NCBI RefSeq assembly: GCF_025460765.1
Contig: NZ_JAMWEG010000010.1
Span: 124,001-188,000, forward strand
DNA from: Micromonospora sp. MA102
GTDB lineage: Bacteria; Actinomycetota; Actinomycetes; Mycobacteriales; Micromonosporaceae
Direction of reading: 5' to 3'
Length of the DNA: 64,000 nt
Shown: positions 59,522 through 64,000 of the stretch, piece by piece
How the letters are laid out: each line of letters opens with the position of its first letter
Numbering within the stretch: position 1 is the stretch's first letter
The notes under the pieces: generated by a model
The model's input: only the letters and a program-made list of their open reading frames with translations
What the model was told of the DNA's origin: nothing
Databases searched by the model: none
Made by a program: the position numbers and the translations under genes

Positions 59522-60217
59522 GTGGCGCAGCGGGTGCTGGTGGTCGACGACGACCGCACGGTCGCCGACGTGGTCTGCCGCTACCTGGAGCACGCCGGCT
59601 ACGAGGTCGCGCACGTCGGGGACGGGGCCGGGGCGCTGGCCGCCGTGGCCCGGCACCCGCCGCACCTCGTGGTGCTCGACCTGATGCTCCCCGTGCTCGA
59701 CGGGCTGGAGGTCTGCCGGCGGCTGCGGGAGCGGCCCGACGGCGTACCCATCGTCATGCTCACCGCCCGTGGCGACGAGGCCGACCGGATCCTCGGCCTG
59801 CAACTGGGCGCGGACGACTACCTGAGCAAGCCGTTCTCGCCCCGCGAGCTGGTGCTGCGGGTCCGCTCGGTGCTGCGCCGCGCCGGTGGCGACCCGGCCG
59901 GCGTACCCCCGGAACTGCTCGCCGACGGCGGCCTGGAGGTGGCGACAGGCCCCCGGGTGGCCCGGCTGCACGGCCGGGAGCTGACCCTGACGCTGCGCGA
60001 GTTCGACCTGCTCGTGCACCTCATGCGGCATCCCGCGCGGGCGTTCCGCCGGGCCGAGCTGCTGGAGCGGGTCTGGGGGTGGAGCTTCGGCGACCAGTCG
60101 ACGGTGACCGTCCACGTGCGGCGGCTCCGGGAGAAGATCGAAACCGACCCGGCCGATCCCCGCCGGATCGTCACGGTCTGGGGCGTCGGCTACCGGTACG
60201 AGCCGGCCGATGCGTGA
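59522..60217 (+). CDS. OmpR-family response regulator
   Basis: 231 residues: receiver domain 1-115 with phospho-acceptor Asp in VVLDLMLP (about 51), Thr in LTARG and Lys in LSKPFSPREL; winged helix 130-228 (LTLREFDLLVHLMRHPARAFRRAELLERVWG, STVTVHVRRLREKIE). GGGGAGGTG lies 5 bases before the GTG at 59522. It overlaps the sensor gene by 8 bases. It probably controls the nearby glycosyltransferase operon through the CTTAC repeats (inference). Confidence 0.92.
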   Translation: MAQRVLVVDDDRTVADVVCRYLEHAGYEVAHVGDGAGALAAVARHPPHLVVLDLMLPVLDGLEVCRRLRERPDGVPIVMLTARGDEADRILGLQLGADDYLSKPFSPRELVLRVRSVLRRAGGDPAGVPPELLADGGLEVATGPRVARLHGRELTLTLREFDLLVHLMRHPARAFRRAELLERVWGWSFGDQSTVTVHVRRLREKIETDPADPRRIVTVWGVGYRYEPADA

Positions 60218-61235
60218 CCTGGCGCTGATTTTCGGGGCGGCGCTGGTCGCGGCGCTCGCCGTCGGGCTGGCCGGCGCGGTGGCGCTGCGGCTGCTGCGCG
60301 GCCGGTCGATCACCGTGCACATCTCCGTGCTGCTCGCCATGACGGTCGGCGCCGTGGCGGCCGGGGTGGCGGTGGTCGCCGAGGCGATGTTCCTCTCCCC
60401 GCACGACCTCGAGGTGGTGCTGACCACGCTCTCCGCCGCCGCGGTGGTGAGCCTCGCGGTCGGCTGGCTGTTCGGCCGCCGGCTGGCCGCCGCGGCGGTC
60501 TGGGCCGACCAGGCGCGGGAGCGGGAACGCCGGATCGAGAAGGGGCGGCGGGACCTGGTCGCCTGGGTCTCCCACGACCTGCGCACCCCGCTCGCCGGGC
60601 TGCGGGCGATGGCCGAGGCGCTGGAGGACGGGGTGGTGGGCGATCACGCGACGGTCGCCGAGTACCACCGCCGGATCCGGGTGGAGACCGACCGGATGAC
60701 CCGGCTCGTCGACGACCTGTTCGAGCTCTCCCGGATCAACGCCGGCGCGCTGCGGTTGTCGCTGTCCGCGGTGCCGCTCGGCGACGTGGTGTCCGACGCG
60801 CTGGCCGGCAGCGCGCCACTGGCCGCCGCGCGCCGGATCCGGCTGCTCGCCCCCGAGTCCGGCTGGCCGACGGTGACCGCGAGCGAGCCGGAGCTGGCCC
60901 GGGTGGTGGGGAACCTGCTGCTCAACGCGATCCGCTACACGCCGGAGGACGGCACCGTCCGGGTGGACGCCGGCCGGGACGCGGACACCGCCTGGTTGGC
61001 CGTGGCGGACACCTGCGGTGGGATCCCGGAGCGCGACCTGCCCCGGGTGTTCGACGTGGCGTTCCGGGGGGAACGGGCCCGCACTCCCCCGCGCGACAGC
61101 GGCGGCGTGGAGGGCTCCGGCGGGCTGGGGTTGGCGATCGTGCGCGGCCTCGTCGAGGCGCACGGCGGCCGGGTCGAGGTGGGCAACGTCGCCGACGGCT
61201 GCCGCTTCGTCGTCCGGCTGCCGCTGGCCGCCTGA
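60210..61235 (+). CDS. Sensor histidine kinase
   Basis: 341 residues. Three or so N-terminal membrane helices (ALIFGAALVAALAVGLAGAVAL, VLLAMTVGAVAAGVAVVAEAMF, LSAAAVVSLAVGWLFG) and almost no external loop. H-box LVAWVSHDLRTPLAGL (about 113-128), N-box NLLLNAIRYTP, and G-boxes VADTCGGIPERDLPRVF and GLGLAIVRGLVEAHGG. It phosphorylates the response regulator before it. The lack of a sensing loop suggests an intramembrane stimulus. Confidence 0.92.
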   Translation: MRDLALIFGAALVAALAVGLAGAVALRLLRGRSITVHISVLLAMTVGAVAAGVAVVAEAMFLSPHDLEVVLTTLSAAAVVSLAVGWLFGRRLAAAAVWADQARERERRIEKGRRDLVAWVSHDLRTPLAGLRAMAEALEDGVVGDHATVAEYHRRIRVETDRMTRLVDDLFELSRINAGALRLSLSAVPLGDVVSDALAGSAPLAAARRIRLLAPESGWPTVTASEPELARVVGNLLLNAIRYTPEDGTVRVDAGRDADTAWLAVADTCGGIPERDLPRVFDVAFRGERARTPPRDSGGVEGSGGLGLAIVRGLVEAHGGRVEVGNVADGCRFVVRLPLAA

Positions 61236-61290
61236 GCTGAGCAGCCGGCGGCTCCGGCCTACGGCCTGACCACCGGCCGGCGGCTGCGGT

Positions 61291-61920
61291 CTACCGCCGG
61301 ACCAGCTCGGCGAACCAGCGGTCGTCGGCCTGGAACACCTCGCGGACCGCGAGGCCCGCCGCCGCGGCCGTCTCGTGCACCGCCCGGGTGTCCAGCCGGG
61401 CCCAGCCGAAACTCGGCCCCCGGTACCGCCCCGACACCACCCGCACCCGGCCCTGCCAGCTGCCGCTGCCGGGCGGGTCCAGCTCGACCAGGACGGTCCC
61501 GTCGGCGTGGAGCAGCTCCCGGCACCGGCGCAGCAGCCGGCCCGGGTCACCGCCGATGCCGATGTTGCCGTCCAGCAGCACGACGTGCCGCCACCGGCCC
61601 TCGGCGGGCAGCGGGTCGAACAGGTCGGCCTGGACCGAGACCACGCCCAGGCTCCGGGTCAGCGCCACCGCACGCGCCGAGACGTCGACTCCCACGGTGA
61701 CCAGCCCGGCCCGCGTCAACGCCACGGTGAGCCGGCCCGGCCCGCAGCCCAGGTCCAGCGTCGGGCCGGCGCAGCGGGACACCACGGCGGCGGTCGCCGG
61801 CTCGGCCGGCCCGTGCCACCGCTCCACCGGCAACCGGCGGCGCGACCCGTCGGCGTGCACCAGCCAGTGCGCGGTGGCGTCCCGGTGCCGCAGCGCGGTG
61901 GCGAACCCGTCGACGCTCAC
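61291..61920 (-). CDS. SAM-dependent methyltransferase
   Basis: 209 residues, GTG overlapping the previous stop (GTGA). Motif I PTLDLGCGPGRLTVALTRAG (about 52-71), then VGVDVSARAV and VVLLDGNIGIGGDP. Last gene of a three-gene operon with two glycosyltransferase-type genes. Probable substrate: a glycosylated lipid or secondary metabolite, unspecified. Confidence 0.87.
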   Translation of the reverse strand: MSVDGFATALRHRDATAHWLVHADGSRRRLPVERWHGPAEPATAAVVSRCAGPTLDLGCGPGRLTVALTRAGLVTVGVDVSARAVALTRSLGVVSVQADLFDPLPAEGRWRHVVLLDGNIGIGGDPGRLLRRCRELLHADGTVLVELDPPGSGSWQGRVRVVSGRYRGPSFGWARLDTRAVHETAAAAGLAVREVFQADDRWFAELVRR

Positions 61921-62627
61921 CGCCGGCCCCCGACGACGTGCCGTCCCGGTTCCCGAACCGGCCGGGCCCGCCCCGTGGCGGCCACCTCCCGGGCGAAGCG
62001 GCCCGTGGGGACCAGGGCGGCAACGGCGAGCGCGTCGGTCCAGTCGTCCACGTCCCGCAGCACCGGCAGCGTCCCGATCCGCAGTCCGCACCCGGCCAGC
62101 GCCTCCCGGGTACGCCGCCCGGTGTCCGGGGTGGACATCGGCACCCCGCGCAGGGCCGCCGCCCGCCGGGGGTCGCGCAGCCCCAGCGCCCACCAGCCGC
62201 CGTCCGCGGCCGGGCCGAGCACCGCGTCGGTTCCGGTCGCGCCGAGCCGGCGTACGGCGGCGGCCAGCCGCGCCGCGGTGAGCTGCGGGGTGTCCATGCC
62301 GATCTGGAGCACGGGCCGCCCCGGGTACGCGTCGGCCACGTCGGCGTGCGCGTGCGCGAGCCGGTCGGCGAGATCGTCGCCGCGCTGCGGCAGCACCGGC
62401 CAGCCGGCGACCAGGGCGGCCAGGTCCGGCCCGTCCTCGGCGGCGGCGAGCCGGCCGGCCAGGGCCAGCACCGGGACGACACCCGGGGTGGCGGCGACGG
62501 CGTCGAGGGTGTCGCGCAGCGCGGCCGCGGCGATCCGCGCCGCCTGCGCGGGCTCGGCGGGCGGGCAGAGGCGGGTCTTGACCATGCCGGCCACGGGCGC
62601 CTTCGCCATCACCAGCAGGACGGTCAT
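61917..62627 (-). CDS. DUF2064/TIGR04282-type glycosyltransferase-like protein
   Basis: 236 residues: MTVLLVMAKAPVAGMVKTRL opening, QIGMDTPQLTAARL, VLGPAADGGWWALGLRDP, DVDDWTDALAV. The TIGR04282 family is a nucleotidyl/glycosyltransferase-A fold related to CofC. ATG overlaps the previous stop (ATGA). It commonly sits beside GT2 genes as here. Confidence 0.87.
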   Translation of the reverse strand: MTVLLVMAKAPVAGMVKTRLCPPAEPAQAARIAAAALRDTLDAVAATPGVVPVLALAGRLAAAEDGPDLAALVAGWPVLPQRGDDLADRLAHAHADVADAYPGRPVLQIGMDTPQLTAARLAAAVRRLGATGTDAVLGPAADGGWWALGLRDPRRAAALRGVPMSTPDTGRRTREALAGCGLRIGTLPVLRDVDDWTDALAVAALVPTGRFAREVAATGRARPVREPGRHVVGGRR

Positions 62628-63298
62628 CGCGGGCCGTCCACGGTGCGGAGCACGGTGAGGAAGTCCCGGGTGGCGCGGACGGTGCCGCGGACCGAGCCGG
62701 AGACCTTCGACCGGGTGCCGGCGGCGCGCGGGGCGTAGCGGACGTCGCGCTCGTGGATGCGCCAGCCGGCCGCGGCGGCGCGGATCATCAGCTCCAGCGG
62801 GTAGCCGAAGGCGCGATCGGTGACCCCGAGGGCGAGCAGGGCGTCCCGTCGGGCCACCCGGATCGGGCTCAGGTCGCGCAGCGGCACCCCCCGCTGCCGC
62901 AGCAGCGCCGCGACCAGCGCCGTGCCGGCCCGGGCGTGCCAGGGCCAGACCCCGGCGGACACCGGCCGCCGCCGGCCCACCGCCAGGTCGGCGGTGCCGG
63001 CCGCCACGGGGGCGACCAGGGCGGGCAGCTCCCCCGGGTCGAAGGAGCCGTCGGCGTCGAGCACGCAGACCAGCTCGGTCTCGGCGTGTTCCAGGCCGGT
63101 GTGCACGGCCGCCCCATAGCCCCGGCGGGGCTCCCGCACCACCCGCGCGCCGTGCCGGGCGGCCACCTCCGGCGAGCCGTCCCGGGACCCGTTGTCCACC
63201 ACGATCGCCCGGTAGCCGGGCGGCAGCGCGGTCAGCACGCCGGGCAGGGCGGCGGCCTCGTCGAGGCACGGCAGCACCACGTCGATCTGTGTCGGCAT
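62624..63298 (-). CDS. Family 2 glycosyltransferase
   Basis: 224 residues with VVLPCLDEAAALPGVL, IVVDNGSRDGSPEVAARHGARVV, VCVLDADGSFDPGELP (the DAD metal motif) and RRGYGAAVHTGLEHA. GT-A fold; it transfers a sugar from a nucleotide sugar to an unknown acceptor, probably polyprenyl phosphate. First gene of the operon; the ATG at 63298 follows the CTTAC-repeat region. The upstream open frame to 63577 is not used. Confidence 0.9.
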   Translation of the reverse strand: MPTQIDVVLPCLDEAAALPGVLTALPPGYRAIVVDNGSRDGSPEVAARHGARVVREPRRGYGAAVHTGLEHAETELVCVLDADGSFDPGELPALVAPVAAGTADLAVGRRRPVSAGVWPWHARAGTALVAALLRQRGVPLRDLSPIRVARRDALLALGVTDRAFGYPLELMIRAAAAGWRIHERDVRYAPRAAGTRSKVSGSVRGTVRATRDFLTVLRTVDGPR

Positions 63299-63344
63299 GC
63301 CGCCGACGCTAGGCCGGTCCGCGCCACGCCAGGCCCCGATCGTG

Positions 63345-63378
63345 CTTACGGAACCCTTACCGAGCAGGGATTTCTTAC
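63345..63378. promoter_or_regulatory. CTTAC direct repeats in the divergent promoter region
   Basis: CTTAC occurs at 63345, 63356 and 63374. The first two are 11 bases apart, one helical turn, typical of OmpR-type response regulator sites. The site lies between the glycosyltransferase and the membrane protein genes. Confidence 0.5.
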
Positions 63379-63443
63379 CATCCGGTGACGAGCCGGCGGA
63401 TCGGCTGCCGCGGGCCGCCGCCGGGCCGTACCGTCCGGTCGTC

Positions 63444-64000
63444 ATGAGAGCCGCAGCCACCCTGCCCCGCGTTCCCGGCCCCCGGCGGACCGCCCCCGGG
63501 CGCCGCGGTGACCTGATCGCGCTGGCCGTCGAGGCGGTGCTGCTGGCCGCGGCGGTCACGGTCGGGCTGCTGCTCAACCGGCGCGGCGGCGGGCTGCACG
63601 CGGACGCCGCGCCGCTCTACGCCACCTGGCGGCCGCACGCCGGTGTCGGCACCCCGCTGGCCGTGCTGGTCGCGGTGGTCGTGCTCGGGCCGGGCCTGCA
63701 CTGGGCGCGGACCGCCCGCTGGGGCCCGCTGCTCGCGGCCGGTTGGCTGGCCGCGGTGGCCTGGACGCTGTCGCTGGCCCTGGTGGACGGCTGGTCGGCC
63801 GGGCTGGCCCGGCGGCTCACCGTGCAGGCGGAGTACCTGCACGAGGTGCCCGGCGTCACCGACATCCCCGCGATGCTCGCCGGATTCACCGACCGGATCC
63901 TCGACTTCCAGCCCGACTCCTGGTCCACCCACACCGCCGGACACCCGCCGGGCGCGCTGCTGGTCTTCGTCTGGCTGGACCGGATCGGCCTGGGCGGCGG
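63444..64000 (+). CDS. Integral membrane protein, GT-C-like (partial)
   Basis: At least 185 residues, running off the right edge. Several membrane helices (LIALAVEAVLLAAAVTVGLLL, VLVAVVVLGPGLHWA, LLAAGWLAAVAWTLSLAL), then a long loop with QPDSWSTHTAGHPPGALLVF, an H-P-P pattern I associate with actinobacterial GT-C-type membrane glycosyltransferases. It is divergent from the GT2 gene and may complete the same glycan pathway. Confidence 0.72.
   Translation, partial: MRAAATLPRVPGPRRTAPGRRGDLIALAVEAVLLAAAVTVGLLLNRRGGGLHADAAPLYATWRPHAGVGTPLAVLVAVVVLGPGLHWARTARWGPLLAAGWLAAVAWTLSLALVDGWSAGLARRLTVQAEYLHEVPGVTDIPAMLAGFTDRILDFQPDSWSTHTAGHPPGALLVFVWLDRIGLGG

Noticed and set aside
61236..61290. Terminator between the kinase and methyltransferase genes
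   Set aside because: The only complementarity (GCAGCCG with CGGCTGC) is short with a long loop, too weak to call.
1..64000. CRISPR array, tRNA, rRNA or prophage
   Set aside because: No regularly spaced repeats, cloverleaf-like genes, rRNA segments or integrase/phage genes were recognised on either strand by eye.

Overview
The window is very GC-rich actinobacterial DNA with almost every third codon position G or C, many GTG starts and tight 4-base gene overlaps. The gene content (CU044_5270-family proteins, an EccB, DUF2267, a PucR regulator, LanB-like enzymes beside NRPS/PKS genes) fits Micromonosporaceae, probably Micromonospora or a close relative. That is inference from style and gene families, not from a marker gene. 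No rRNA, tRNA, CRISPR array, transposase or prophage gene was seen.

Bases 1-19105 (minus strand) hold most of a hybrid NRPS-PKS cluster that runs off the left edge. In transcription order: a 19-codon reading frame, A-T-KS (KS without AT or ACP), a type II thioesterase fused to a LanB-like glutamylation domain, a second stand-alone LanB-like protein, A-T-C-T, KS-AT-KR-DH-ACP, a SyrP/TauD-like oxygenase, and the start of an MbtH-like protein. Several stops and starts overlap as GTGA/ATGA, so this looks like one coupled operon. LanB domains normally use Glu-tRNA (or another aminoacyl-tRNA) on ribosomal peptides. Two of them inside an assembly-line operon, with no elimination domain and no clear precursor peptide, is the most unusual thing here. 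A working idea (inference) is that the oxygenase hydroxylates a carrier-bound residue, a LanB-like protein acylates the hydroxyl from aminoacyl-tRNA, and loss of the acyl group gives a dehydro residue.

Bases 19371-27230 hold housekeeping and catabolic genes: DUF2267, Nudix, a small unknown, a molybdopterin oxidoreductase, a CBS-BON protein, and a sugar locus (glycoside hydrolase, TIM-barrel isomerase, zinc dehydrogenase). The sugar locus is divergent from an ABC sugar importer operon (27350-30566) that lacks its ATPase. Bases 30602-33271 hold a PAP2-like membrane protein, a methyltransferase and a lone EccB.

Bases 33411-37371 are a persulfide-response operon: a CstR-type repressor with two near-identical palindromic operators, a metallo-beta-lactamase/rhodanese persulfide dioxygenase, a membrane rhodanese, a TauE/SafE sulfite exporter and a methyltransferase. 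Bases 37388-48069 carry scattered metabolic and regulatory genes (zinc dehydrogenase, spermidine-synthase-like protein, acyl-CoA ligase, ECF sigma with a CU044_5270 partner, hydrolase, AraC/GyrI regulator, methyltransferase, acyl-CoA dehydrogenase).

Bases 48093-50814 pair an AAA ATPase with a truncated alanyl-tRNA-synthetase-like protein. Bases 51059-54616 encode a desaturase with its reductase and a divergent PucR-type regulator. Bases 54662-58652 contain small envelope proteins and an ECF sigma/anti-sigma-like pair with two matching divergent promoters. Bases 58672-64000 hold a DHFR-family reductase, an OmpR-type two-component system, and a glycosyltransferase/methyltransferase operon divergent from a membrane protein cut by the right edge.
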